64,000 nucleotides of DNA, taken from contig NZ_CP050855.1 of assembly GCF_000821185.2 (NCBI RefSeq), positions 2,666,001 to 2,730,000 on the forward strand. Reading direction: 5' to 3'. Positions within the stretch are counted from its first letter, which is position 1; every line of letters begins with the position of its first letter. A program made the translations under genes and the position numbers. The stretch comes from Serratia symbiotica. GTDB taxonomy: Bacteria; Pseudomonadota; Gammaproteobacteria; Enterobacterales; Enterobacteriaceae. The notes below the pieces were generated by a model. It did not search any database. It was not told the DNA's origin and worked only from the letters and a program-made list of their open reading frames with translations. Shown piece after piece: positions 12,387 to 22,984 of this stretch.

Positions 12387-14618
12387 TTAGTCGCCATGCA
12401 AACGTTTGGCGTCGATCACGTCTGGTAGTTGATTAAGCTTCGCCAACACCCGGCTCAGTACCAACTGGTTGTAGATTTCGATATCCATATCAATAGTAGC
12501 CAGTTGCTTTTTGGTGTCGCTGCGGCTAGCGACACCCAACACATTGACCTTCTCGTTGGCCAAAATGGTGGTGATGTCACGCAGCAGCCCACTGCGATCA
12601 TTCGCCATCACACGCACGACCAGCGCATACCCGCTGGAATAGCTTTCCCCCCATACAGCATCGACGATACGCTCCGGTGCATGTGACTGTAGTTCAATCA
12701 ACTGATCACAATCGGCACGGTGAATTGAGATGCCACGCCCCTGGGTGATAAAGCCGACGATAGGGTCGCCGGGGATCGGCTGGCAGCAGCGAGCAATGTA
12801 ATGCATGAGGTTACCCACCCCTTCCACCACTACTCGGCCGTTGTCTTTACAGCGAGTTGGCGGCGGCGCTTTATGTTGCACCAGGTGGCGCAGCGCTTCG
12901 CGATCTTGTTCTTCGGCGCTCAGCTTATTGAACTTGCTTTGCAGGAAGTTCACCATTTGATTAAGGCGAATGTCGCCGCCACCGATCGCCGCCAATACCT
13001 CATCCAACGAGTGCATGTTATAGCGCGGGATCAGCAATTTTTCAGCCTCTTTCAGGTTGATGCCCAGGTGCGCTAACTCGTTATCCAACATTTGGCGCCC
13101 GGCGAGAATGTTCTTGTCACGATCTTGTTTGCGAAACCAGTGGTGGATCTTCGAACGCCCACGGCTAGTGGTCACGTAGCCCAGGTTGGGGTTCAACCAA
13201 TCGCGGCTCGGGTTGGGCCGTTTTTGAGTGATGATCTCAATTTGATCACCCATCCGTAACTGATAAGTAAAAGGCACGATGCGGCCACCAACCTTGGCAC
13301 CAATGCAACGGTGCCCCACATCACTGTGGATATGGTAGGCAAAGTCGAGCGGCGTCGACCCCGCCGGCAGATCCACGACATCACCTTTCGGGGTAAAGAC
13401 ATACACTCGGTCATCAAACACTTGGCTACGCACTTCATCGAGCATCTCGCCGGAGTCCGCCATCTCTTCCTGCCAGGTGATCAGTTTGCGCAACCAGGCG
13501 ATGCGCTCCTCGTAACCAGAACGCATCGTCGCTCCGGCACCCTCTTTATATTTCCAGTGCGCGGCCACGCCTAGCTCGGCGTTTTCGTGCATCTGGCGGG
13601 TACGGATCTGGATTTCCAGCGTTTTACCACGTGGGCCAAGCACCACCGTGTGGATCGACTGATAGCCGTTGGGCTTCGGGTTGGCAACGTAATCGTCAAA
13701 TTCGTTCGGTAGGTGACGGAAGTGGGTATGCACAATCCCTAGCGCGGCATAACAGTCCTGCAAACGCTCGACCACCACACGCACCGCCCGAACATCAAAC
13801 AGTTCGTCAAAGGAAAGATGTTTTTTCTGCATCTTACGCCAGATGCTGTAGATGTGTTTCGGGCGTCCATAGATCTCAGCTTTGACGTTCTCATCAGCCA
13901 TGGCACCGCGTAACGATGCAACGAAATCGTCGATAAATTGTTCGCGATCAATGCGGCGCTCATGCAGCAGATTGGCGATACGCTTGTATTCGTCCGGGTG
14001 CAGATAGCGGAAGCACAAATCCTCCAATTCCCATTTGATTTGACCGATGCCCAGGCGGTTGGCCAGCGGTGCATAGATATTGGAACACTCTTTGGCGGCC
14101 AACACGCGCTCATCTTCGGGCGCGTCCTTTACCTCACGTAGGTGGACGATGCACTCCGCCAGCTTGATCACCACACAGCGAAAATCCTCCACCATCGCCA
14201 ACAACATACGACGCACATTGTCGACCTGCTCGTAGGCCATCGAACCATTTTGGGTGGCTTTCAGTTGACGGATAGCATCCATATCGCGCACACCATGTAC
14301 CAGATAGGTGATCTCCTTGCCGAACGTTGCGGTCAGGGTCTCTTCCTGCACGATGCCGGCATCCGCCAATGGGAACAGCAGCGCGGCGCGCATACTGTCA
14401 TTATCCATGCTCAGGGTAGAGAGAATTTCTACCATTTCAAGCCCACGCCACAACAACAGCGGCGCATTAGGGTAGTTTTGGGTCTGCTGTTCACAATAAC
14501 GCCAGGTTGTGGCTAATCGCTCACATGACTGTGGGCTAGTTAGCCCCAAACTGGCTATCCACTCATCAAGAGCGAATTCAACCGCCGTATTCAGATGTGC
14601 ACTCCTTACCGCAACCAT
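12387..14618 (-). CDS. relA: GTP pyrophosphokinase RelA (ppGpp synthetase I)
   Basis: RelA makes (p)ppGpp on ribosomes stalled with uncharged tRNA, triggering the stringent response. The start MVAVRSAHLNTAVEFALDEW at 14618 has GAGAGGGG just upstream and matches E. coli RelA (744 residues; here 743). Domains in order: an N-terminal pseudo-hydrolase region in which the HD motif is replaced (LLFPLADAG), the synthetase domain (YGRPKHIYSIWRKMQKK, about 240-380), the TGS domain (VFTPKGDVVDLPAGSTPLDFAY), the helical and zinc-finger region (RCCQPIPGD) and a C-terminal ACT domain. It appears fully intact. Confidence 0.96.
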   Translation of the reverse strand: MVAVRSAHLNTAVEFALDEWIASLGLTSPQSCERLATTWRYCEQQTQNYPNAPLLLWRGLEMVEILSTLSMDNDSMRAALLFPLADAGIVQEETLTATFGKEITYLVHGVRDMDAIRQLKATQNGSMAYEQVDNVRRMLLAMVEDFRCVVIKLAECIVHLREVKDAPEDERVLAAKECSNIYAPLANRLGIGQIKWELEDLCFRYLHPDEYKRIANLLHERRIDREQFIDDFVASLRGAMADENVKAEIYGRPKHIYSIWRKMQKKHLSFDELFDVRAVRVVVERLQDCYAALGIVHTHFRHLPNEFDDYVANPKPNGYQSIHTVVLGPRGKTLEIQIRTRQMHENAELGVAAHWKYKEGAGATMRSGYEERIAWLRKLITWQEEMADSGEMLDEVRSQVFDDRVYVFTPKGDVVDLPAGSTPLDFAYHIHSDVGHRCIGAKVGGRIVPFTYQLRMGDQIEIITQKRPNPSRDWLNPNLGYVTTSRGRSKIHHWFRKQDRDKNILAGRQMLDNELAHLGINLKEAEKLLIPRYNMHSLDEVLAAIGGGDIRLNQMVNFLQSKFNKLSAEEQDREALRHLVQHKAPPPTRCKDNGRVVVEGVGNLMHYIARCCQPIPGDPIVGFITQGRGISIHRADCDQLIELQSHAPERIVDAVWGESYSSGYALVVRVMANDRSGLLRDITTILANEKVNVLGVASRSDTKKQLATIDMDIEIYNQLVLSRVLAKLNQLPDVIDAKRLHGD

Positions 14619-14678
14619 AACCAACCCCTCTCTACTTTGCAGCGCCATTGACCAAGATGCCCCGTATGCGGAAACATT

Positions 14679-14878
14679 TATACCCTAAATAATTCGAGTT
14701 GCTGGAAGGCAGCAACGTAGCGACAAATCGGTCGAGAACCAATTTGAACCGCGCTTGCACTGGGCCGCAGGCTTAACTTCAGGGATGGGGTTGATTAATC
14801 CCCAGGCGCTTAACCAGTCAGTGACAGGGGTAAGCAAAGAAAGCTAACGCACAAGCAACGTGAAGTATCACGGGTATA
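14679..14878 (-). repeat. ERIC-like repeat
   Basis: A 200-bp unit bounded by TATACCC and GGGTATA. It contains AATAATTCGAGTTGC, GACAAATCGGT and CAGTCAGTGACAGGGGT, which match other copies in the window in inverted order. It separates relA from the eroded rlmD. Confidence 0.75.
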
Positions 14879-14885
14879 CCGCACC

Positions 14886-15320
14886 CGCACGCATGCCAGA
14901 CACTAACCGGTACCCAGTCGCTTGCCTTCGTAGTGTGGGATACATCACACCCAGTGATCATAATCTGTGACATCCTTCCAAGCGTCCCGGCCCGGGTAGG
15001 TTCCAGCACCGCCTGATCGACTCTTTGCGCCATCCATCTTGTCGCTCAACGTCTGCCTCCCTGTTTTCATCGAAAACGAGACATTTTCTTAAGGATATTC
15101 TTATGCCCATTATATTGCCCATTCACTACCAGCGTGGCAACACCTTACATGAGCGGTACCAGTACGCTTCTGCCCACTACGGGCGATGGGGGCTTATTTG
15201 GGGTCAACTGGATTTCTGCCCGTTTGCACCCTGCCTTGGGCAATGGAATCGAGGCCGCTCAGTGATTTGTCAATTCAGCCAAGTCGTCATACGGCGTTTG
15301 ACAGGGTAGAATTGCGCCAT
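14886..15320 (-). pseudogene. rlmD: rlmD (23S rRNA U1939 methyltransferase) remnant
   Basis: RlmD methylates U1939 of 23S rRNA and in E. coli lies between relA and the divergent barA. Here the minus strand opens MAQFYPVKRRMTTWLN then stops, whereas E. coli reads MAQFYSAKRRTTTRQ. A second frame continues SGLDSIAQGRVQTGRNP, like the TRAM-domain LDSFGQGVARHNGK, and later QKRTGTAHVR. At the other end QAVLEPTRAGTLGRMSQIM followed by VSHTTKASD corresponds to LLDPARAGAAGVMQQII and VSCNPATLARDS. About 435 bp of about 1300 remain, with several frameshifts and a large internal loss. Confidence 0.7.
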
Positions 15321-15350
15321 GTTTGTCGATGATGTGCTGGTTTATATTAA

Positions 15351-15497
15351 GAGCCTATTCCAGTAGGCGTATAATTAGTTGAAGCCAGTTTAGACCAGGA
15401 CAGCGCGCAATCCTCGCAGCATACATGGCGTATGTGATGATTGTGGGCACTGCCCAGGGCCAAAATGGCAAATAAAATAGCCTGCTGGGATAGGTTC
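15351..15497 (+). repeat. Family A MITE-like element in the barA upstream region
   Basis: 147 bp from GAGCCTATTCCAGTAGGCG to GCTGGGATAGGTTC, preceded by TAA and followed by TGA (a duplication with one mismatch). It sits between the rlmD start and the barA start, 42 bp before the barA ATG. Confidence 0.8.
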
Positions 15498-15539
15498 TGA
15501 GCTAGCGTCAGTTGTCAATTCTCCTATCATTGGAATCCC

Positions 15540-16590
15540 ATGACCAAATACAGCCTGCGTGCGCGCATGATGATCCTAATTTTGGCACCAACTTTGCTGA
15601 TTGGTTTGCTGCTCAGCACCTCTTTTGTGGTGCATCGCTATAACGAGTTGCAGGAACAACTGGTTAACGCCGGTGTCAACATTATCGAGCCGCTGGCGGT
15701 GGCCAGCGAGTACGGCATGATTTTCCACAGCCGCGAATCGGTCAGGCAGCTAGTCAGTCTATTGCACCGCCGTCATTCAGAGATTGTGCGTTCGATTACC
15801 GTGTTCGATGCGCAGAATAACCTGTTTGTCACCTCCAATCATCATCACAACTTCGCCCGACTACAGCTACCGACAGGGGCACCTCTTCCTGCCGATCTCA
15901 TGTTGACCCGGCGCGGCGACTCGCTGATCCTGCGCACGCCAATCTGGTCCGAAAACCAGTATCCCGATGGAACTGCCGACAATAGCGGCAATCTTGACAA
16001 CAACCTAGGCTATGTGGCGATCGAGCTGGGTTTATAGTCGGTGCGGCTACAGCAATATAAAGAAGTGTTCATCTCCACCCTACTGCTGTTGCTGTGCATG
16101 TGCATCTCTATGCTGTTCGCCTACCGCCTGATGCGTGACGTGACTGGCCCAATCCGCAATATGGTGAATACCGTTGACCGCATTCGCCGAGGCCAGCTCG
16201 ACAGCCGTGTCGAAGGCTTTATGCTTGGCGAACTGCACACGCTGAAGAACGGCATCAACTCGATGGCGATGTCGCTCACCGCCTACCACGAAGAAATGCA
16301 GCAGAACATCGATCAGGCCACCTCCGATCTGCGCGAAACTTTGGAACAGATGGAGATCCAAAACGTCGAACTGGATCTGGCGAAAAAGCGAGCCCAGGAA
16401 GCGGCGCGTATCAAGTCCGAATTTCTGGCTAATATGTCGCACGAGCTACGCACCCCGTTGAACGGCGTTATCGGCTTTACCCGTCAAATGCTGAAAACCG
16501 ATCTGAGTATAACCCAAGCCGATTACCTGCAAACCATCGAGCGTTCGGCCAATAACCTGCTGACCATCATCAACGACGTGCTGGACTTCT
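15540..16590 (+). pseudogene. barA: barA 5' part, amber codon, then intron insertion
   Basis: BarA is the membrane hybrid sensor kinase that phosphorylates UvrY and activates the CsrB/CsrC small RNAs. This part encodes the N-terminal transmembrane helix ([20 protein letters not shown]), the periplasmic domain, the second helix, the HAMP domain ([20 protein letters not shown]) and the histidine phosphorylation site ([20 protein letters not shown]). An in-frame TAG at 16035-16037 replaces the codon for Lys in ELDLKSVRLQQ of E. coli. The reading then resumes perfectly until 16590, where a group II intron interrupts codon 351. No full BarA can be made. Confidence 0.93.
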
Positions 16591-16630
16591 ATCGGGTCGC
16601 GCAAGGGAACTTCCCCCCTGCGCTCCCACG

Positions 16631-16664
16631 GAACCGGACGTGACAGTCTCCCGTCATCCGGCTC
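16631..16664 (-). ncRNA. Group II intron domain V
   Basis: The minus strand opens GAGCCGGATGACGGG and closes CACGTCCGGTTC, a 34-nt hairpin with the catalytic AGC near its base, matching the standard domain V fold. The maturase stop codon lies inside it and domain VI with the 3' splice site follows. Confidence 0.85.
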
Positions 16665-17533
16665 TTGTCGTTGACCACTCACGCCGCGTACAAATTTCCC
16701 AGTGTGCAAACAGACCGGGCCTGGCGCGCTGTATCCGTCTTAACCATTCATATGCCTGAGCCAGACTACCGTGGACCCGCTTATATTTGCGGGCGACCCA
16801 TTTCGCAAGGTGCAGATCTACATGAGTGGCTATACAGTTCATTGCTGAACGATAAAAGTGACCATAGTACTTAACCCAGCCCCGTAACATGGGGTTGAGC
16901 CAACGGGCCATGACTTCCAGCGATAACGGCGTTTTGTGGCTCAGATCCCAGCCCCGTACCGTCTGCCGGATTGCCTTCGCAGCTCTGCCGCTCATTGCTG
17001 GCAGGAAATTCACCGACAGCTCTCCCTCTTTCGAGAAGGACTTTCTTGGCCTGAACGTATAGCCCACAAAGTCGAAGCTGATTTCAGGATATGCTTCCGT
17101 TCTTTCCCTGTCCTTGCAGTAAACGACTTTAGTCTTGCCCGGACTCATCTCCAGCTTACACTCAGCCAGCCGTTTTCTGAGCCTGCCACGCAGCATCATT
17201 GCCTGAGCATGACTCTTGCAGTGAATGACTACATCATCAGCGTATCGCTCGAACCGGACGACGGGGAATTCCCGCGTCATCCACATATCGAATGCATAAT
17301 GCAGAAACAGATTGGCAAGTAATGGACTAATGACTCCGCCCTGAGGCGTTCCCTTGTCCCTCATCTGCACCGTTCCGTCCGGCATACACACCGATGCGGT
17401 CAGCCATCGCTCAATGTAGAGTTTCACCCATCTGCAGTCCGTATGCCTGCACACCGCTCTCATCAGGAGTTCGTGATCGATATTGTCGAAGAACCCCTTG
17501 ATGTCCACGTCCAGCACCCAGTCAGTACGCCAG
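16654..17533 (-). pseudogene. Group II intron reverse transcriptase/maturase, C-terminal part
   Basis: This is the 3' part of the intron-encoded protein, cut from its N-terminal part by the IS911-like element. It reads WVLDVDIKGFFDNIDHELL (the first RT aspartate block), KGTPQGGVISPLLANLFLHY, the catalytic RFERYADDVVIHCKS, and then the maturase (GIIM) domain (WLNPMLRGWVKYYGHFYRSA) ending RREWSTTRAG. Joined to 18789-19168 with one copy of the target duplication, the two parts make a continuous protein of about 420 residues, so the IS insertion is the only visible lesion. Confidence 0.9.
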
Positions 17534-17544
17534 CATTGTAGTGG

Positions 17545-18713
<1,169 letters not shown>

Positions 18714-18788
18714 TGAAGCACCTGTAATGTCCTGAGGTGAGCATATCACCTCTGTTCAGGTGGCCAAATTCAGTGTGCCACTACACAT

Positions 18789-19168
18789 CGATGCCGGGCC
18801 ATCCTCAGGGCATCGTGCGCAGATTTGTGCGGGCGATAGCCATAAGAGTCATTGTGGAACAGTGCCTCCAGAATCGGCTCCAGCATGTCTTTGACAACCA
18901 TCTGCGCAATGCGATCCGAGACTGTGGGGATCCCCAGGGGTCTCGTTCCACCCGTCGCCTTGGGTATATCAACACGCCGAACCGCTGGCGGCATATAGCT
19001 GCCCGAGGCCATTCGGTTCCAGATTTTGTACAAGTTCCCCACGAGGTTCCTATCAAATTCCTCAATCGACTGACCATCGATCCCAGCACTGCCTTTGTTG
19101 GCTTTTACTTTCTTGTACGCGCTCCAGACGGCATGTCTGGATAACGCAAACGGTTTGGACTGGTTCAC
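18789..19168 (-). pseudogene. Group II intron reverse transcriptase/maturase, N-terminal part
   Basis: The start is the GTG at 19168, preceded by GGGAGGAG. The reading begins with GTG read as Met, then NQSKPFALSRHAVWSAYKK, and includes NKGSAGIDGQSIEEFDRNL, the RT-0/RT-1 block IPKATGGTRPLGIPTVSDRI and the FHNDSYGYRPHKSAHDAL block of bacterial group II intron reverse transcriptases. It is severed after RMARHR by the IS911-like element; its continuation lies at 16654-17533. Confidence 0.9.
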
Positions 19169-19705
19169 AGGCTCCTCCCGCTTATGCGGTTGGCCTGCAG
19201 TACAGCCCCAACGACTGGCCCCCTTCGCTCCACGTCCATTACAGACGCTTCATCACTACTACGGAACCATCTGCCCCTGTGCCCCGCATTGGTACTCTGG
19301 CGCTCGCAGGGTTTCTGCTCGACGCCGCTCCCTTCGCATCGGGACGACAGGTTCCCACGTTCCATGCCAGAGCCTGTGTTGTGCTCATGCTGTCTATATG
19401 CCGGATGCCGACCAGCCAGTAACCAGATAACCGCTGGACTTATCACGCACCGCTTAGAAAGCGCGTTTTTGACATCATCTTGTTCCTTTCGACACTGCAT
19501 CTACAGTTCACTCTCGTTCATCTTCACAACACATACATGACGCATCTGACTGCGCCTTTTCCCTGACGCTCACCACCACCGCTCTTAACGGCAGCAGCTC
19601 AGGGTAGTTTGAAGGCTGCATCTGGACACCGCCTCCGAGGGGCCGCCCCTCATCTCTCGCACAGCATTGCACCCTTATTTGCCATAGGGTACATTCGTGG
19701 CACAC

Positions 19706-21384
19706 CTAAGCTGGAAGCCGGCAAACTGGTGTTGGAACACATCCCGTTCTCGCTGCGCGAAACCCTGGATGACGTGATAGTGCTGCTGGCCCCCAGCGCT
19801 CATGAGAAAGGGCTGGAGCTGACGCTGGACGTGCACAACAACGTGCCAGAGCAGGTGTTCGGCGACGCGCGGCGCTTGCAGCAAATCATCACCAATCTGC
19901 TGGGCAATTCGGTCAAATTTACTGAGACCGGCAGCATCGATATTCGCGTCGAGCTGCGTAAACAGTTGGAATGCAGGGTGGAGTTGGAAGTGCAGATCCA
20001 CGACACGGGCATCGGCATTTCCGAGCGCCAGCAATCGCAGCTTTTCCAGGCGTTCCGTCAGGCGGATGCCAGCATTTCCCGCAGCCACGGCGGCACCGGG
20101 CTGGGGCTGGTGATCACCCAAAAGCTGGTGAAGGAGATGGGGGGTGATATCTGCTTCCACAGCCAACTTAGCCGTGGTTCGACCTTCTGGTTCTATATCC
20201 AACTCGACCTGAACGAAGGCATGCCATCATTGCAACCTAGCTTGACGGATCTGCGCGGTAAAACGCTGGCTTACATCGAATCCAACCCGGCGGCGGCGCA
20301 AGCGACACTCAATATGCTTAGCGTCACCCCACTGGTGATCACCCATTCGCTGACCTTGGCCCAGTTACCAAAAAACGAATATGACTTTCTGCTCATTGGC
20401 GCACCAATCCCGGTCACCAGCAGTATGGTGCAGCATAATAACACGCTGCTAGCGGCGCTGAAGGTGACCAGCCGGGTGATCCTGGCGCTGTCATATCAAT
20501 CGCAGATCGATGCAGAACAGTTGAAGCAGCAGGGCGCACTCGGTTGCCTGATCAAACCGATCACCAGCAATCGCCTATTCCCACTGCTGCGGATGGAGGT
20601 ACCACTGCGCCTCAGCCCCCAACCACAGCGCAAACGACTGCCGCTAACGGTGATGGCAGTCGACGATAACCCGGCTAACCTGAAACTTATTGGCACTCTG
20701 CTGGCAGAACAAGTGGAGCAAACCCTGCTATGCGAAAGTGGTGAAGAAGCACTGGCGCTGGCACGCGACAACGTGCTGGATCTGATCCTGATGGATATTC
20801 AGATGCCGAAGATCGACGGCATCCGCACCAGTGAATTGATCCACCAACTACCGCACCATAAGTCAACCCCGATCGTCGCAGTCACCGCCCACGCGATCAG
20901 CGGCGAACGCGAGCATCTGCTCAAGGCCGGAATGGACGACTATCTGGCCAAACCGATCGACGAAGCAATGCTAACCCGTGTGCTATCCCGCTATCACAGC
21001 GGCGAGCCGCACGTCGCCGAACAGCTATTGTCGCTCAACTGGCCGATGGCGCTGCGCCAGGCAGCCAACAAACAGGATCTGGCACGCGACATGCTAGAGA
21101 TGCTACTCGGTTTCCTGCCACAGGTCGACGAACGGGTACAAGCGCTGCTCGACGGCCAGCCGGACGACAGCATTCTCGACTTGATCCATAAGTTGCATGG
21201 CAGTTGTAGCTACAACGGCGTACCACGCCTGAAGCAGTTGTGTTTCTACCTGGAGCAGCAGTTGCGTCAGGGCGTCAGCCACGCACAGTTAGAACCGGAG
21301 TGGTTGGAGCTATTGGATGAAATTGCACTGGTGAGACAGGCGGCACGTACCCACCTGAGTAATACTCCATCCAGCATAACGTAA
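19706..21384 (+). pseudogene. barA: barA 3' part (histidine kinase, receiver, HPt)
   Basis: The barA reading resumes at KLEAGKLVLEHIPFSLRETL immediately after the intron. It holds the ATPase domain of the kinase (N box LGNSVKFTE, G boxes DTGIGIS and GGTGLGLVITQKL), the receiver domain (VMAVDDNPANLKLIG with phosphorylated Asp in DLILMDIQMP) and the C-terminal HPt domain (LIHKLHGSCSYNGVPRLKQL). The frame is open throughout about 560 codons, so decay of this half is recent. It has no start of its own with a clear ribosome site. A stem AAGACAC...GTGTCTT follows at about 21387-21405. Confidence 0.92.
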
Positions 21385-21456
21385 GAAGACACGCCAAAGA
21401 GTGTCTTAGATTGCTGAGAACCCCGTTTATTTGGCACCTTGACTAGGGTAATGGAC

Positions 21457-21556
21457 TGGCCCCTGCCACGATTTACCCCTGAATTTTAGGAAGTCGCTGT
21501 TCGTCAAATCACCGAACGCGGCTATTCCGTTGCTGAAGTTTCCGACAGGCGGGGCG
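21457..21556 (+). pseudogene. IS3-family OrfA N-terminal fragment
   Basis: The reading LPRFTPEF, stop, EVAVRQITERGYSVAEVSDR, RGVG corresponds to the N-terminal helix-turn-helix of IS3-family OrfA proteins (PEFKxEAVRQITERGYSVAEVSxRLGV). One in-frame TAG and loss of everything downstream mark it as dead. It abuts the invasin remnant. Confidence 0.65.
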
Positions 21557-21609
21557 TTGGCGCGTCTAGTCAGCGAACTTTCCAGTCTTGCCAGCAAACT
21601 GAACCTACT

Positions 21610-22524
21610 CGCAAGCATGGCTTCGGTAAAACAGGCGCTCCTCGCGACTATTGCCAGGATCGCCACCATACTTTCCAGCTTAACTATCGCTATAACGTGG
21701 CTGCGCCGCTTCGGCACCGCCCGTGTGCAGTTGGGCGCGGATAAGCACTTCTCGCTGAAAAACTCGCAGTTTGACCTGCTGGCTCCGCTGTATGACCAGG
21801 GCGACAACCTGCTCTTCACCCAGGGCAGCCTGCACCGCACCGATGAGCGTACCCAGCTTAACCTCGGTGCCGGGCTGCGCCACTTCGCGCCCCGTTATAG
21901 GCTCGGTGCCAATTTCTTTACTGATTATGACCTGTCGCGTGACCATGTATGCCATGACAGCAGCAGATCAATCCCACTGCCGTGGCGGCAATGCGCAGCC
22001 TGGCAGGCAGCCGCTACGCCCTGGTGGAGAGAAATAACAACATTATCCTGGCGTACCGCAAGAAGGAACTGATCCGCCTGCATACCGCATCGCAGGTGAC
22101 CGGCTATGGTGGGGAGAAAAAATCCCTGGAAGTCTCGGTCACCAGCAGTCACGCGCTAGCGCGTATCGATTGGTCAGCCCCGGTGCTGTTGGCAGCAGGC
22201 GGCAAAATCGTTCAGGACAGCGCCCAGGACTATAGCCTGGTGTTGCCCGCCTATCAGTTCAAACTGGGCGTCAACCATTACACCGCCAGCGGTGTCACCG
22301 TAGACAGCCAGGGCAATATCTCGGATCCGAACGAAACCCGGGTAACGGTGCAAGCCCCACTGATTGACGCCAACAGCAGCACCTTGACGGCAGACGGAAA
22401 AATCAGCCAGTTGCTGACCCTGGAGCTGAAAGACATGCAAGGCCAGCCGATGCCGGGTATCGCCCGCGCACTCCGTTTCCAGGTGTTAGACCGCGATGAC
22501 AACCCGGCTCAACTGACCCGATAA
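21610..22524 (+). pseudogene. Inverse autotransporter (invasin/intimin-like) remnant, rearranged
   Basis: Three pieces of invasin-type outer-membrane proteins are visible in two frames. 21610-21700 reads KHGFGKTGAPRDYCQDRHHT then FQLNYRYNVAAPL, like a middle or late part of the beta-barrel. 21700-21940 reads RFGTARVQLGADKHFSLKNS and YRLGANFFTDYDLS, the start of the barrel. 21967-22524 reads INPTAVAAMRSLAGSRYALV, ERNNNIILAYRKKELIRLH and the beginning of bacterial Ig-like repeats, ending at a TAA. Most of the barrel, the signal/LysM part and the passenger are missing, and the first two pieces are in the wrong order. Confidence 0.8.
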
Positions 22525-22554
22525 ACAATGACCGAACAGGAAAAAACTGGCCTA

Positions 22555-22699
22555 CAGCCTATGCCCGTAGGCGTACATTGTTGTAGCCCGTTTACGCACC
22601 GACAGCGTGGAACAACCAGCGCATACAAGAAGTCCGTGAGGAGGGTGATCTCTGCCCAGGTACAAAATGGCAAATAAAATAGCCTAATGGGATAGGTTC
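22555..22699 (+). repeat. Family A MITE-like element
   Basis: 145 bp from CAGCCTATGCCCGTAGGCG to AATGGGATAGGTTC, followed by TTA and preceded by CTA. It shares all the internal blocks of the other copies (AGGAGGGTGA, CAAAATGGCAAATAAAATAG). Confidence 0.8.
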
Positions 22700-22743
22700 T
22701 TAATGTTGAGCAATGGGTAGAACCTAGTCACAGTGGCGGCATA

Positions 22744-22932
22744 TTATGCCCGTCATACTTCAAGTTACCTGTGCGTAAGCTTTCCCCATTCCCCCCAATT
22801 ACTGACGGGTGTCAGCGCCTGGGGGATTAATCAACCTTATCCCTGAGGTTCAGCAAACGTTGCTCAAATCGGTTCCCAAGCGATTTGTCGCTGCGTTGCC
22901 GTCTGCCTGCCACATGAGTTATTTAGTGTATA
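22744..22932 (+). repeat. ERIC-like repeat
   Basis: It starts near TATGCCCGTCATACTTCAAG and ends GAGTTATTTAGTGTATA. It contains GACGGGTGTCAGCGCCTGGG, the CTTATCCCTGAGG palindrome and AAATCGGTTCCCAAGCGATT. It lies directly downstream of degP, next to a family A element. Confidence 0.75.
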
Positions 22933-22935
22933 AAA

Positions 22936-22966
22936 GGGCGCAGTTCATTGTGAACTGCGCCCTTAC
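22936..22966 (-). terminator. Terminator after degP
   Basis: GGGCGCAGTTCA-TTG-TGAACTGCGCCC is a perfect 12-bp stem with a 3-nt loop. Reading in the degP direction it is followed by TTTTATA, as expected for an intrinsic terminator. It may also stop transcription from the other side. Confidence 0.85.
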
Positions 22967-22984
22967 ATTGCCTGCTGGCAAGGG

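Noticed and set aside
15105..15309. Plus-strand ORF with a plausible start (MPIILPIHYQRGNTLHERYQ) as a novel small gene
   Set aside because: It lies antisense to the rlmD remnant, whose N-terminal MAQFYPVKRR and TRAM-like pieces explain the sequence better; no family is recognised.
19184..19540. Plus-strand ORFs near the right part of the intron as coding sequences
   Set aside because: They fall in the structured 5' RNA domains of the group II intron and show no family motif.
21387..21405. Stem AAGACAC...GTGTCTT after barA as a terminator
   Set aside because: Seven-base stem without a following T-run; noted only in the barA entry.
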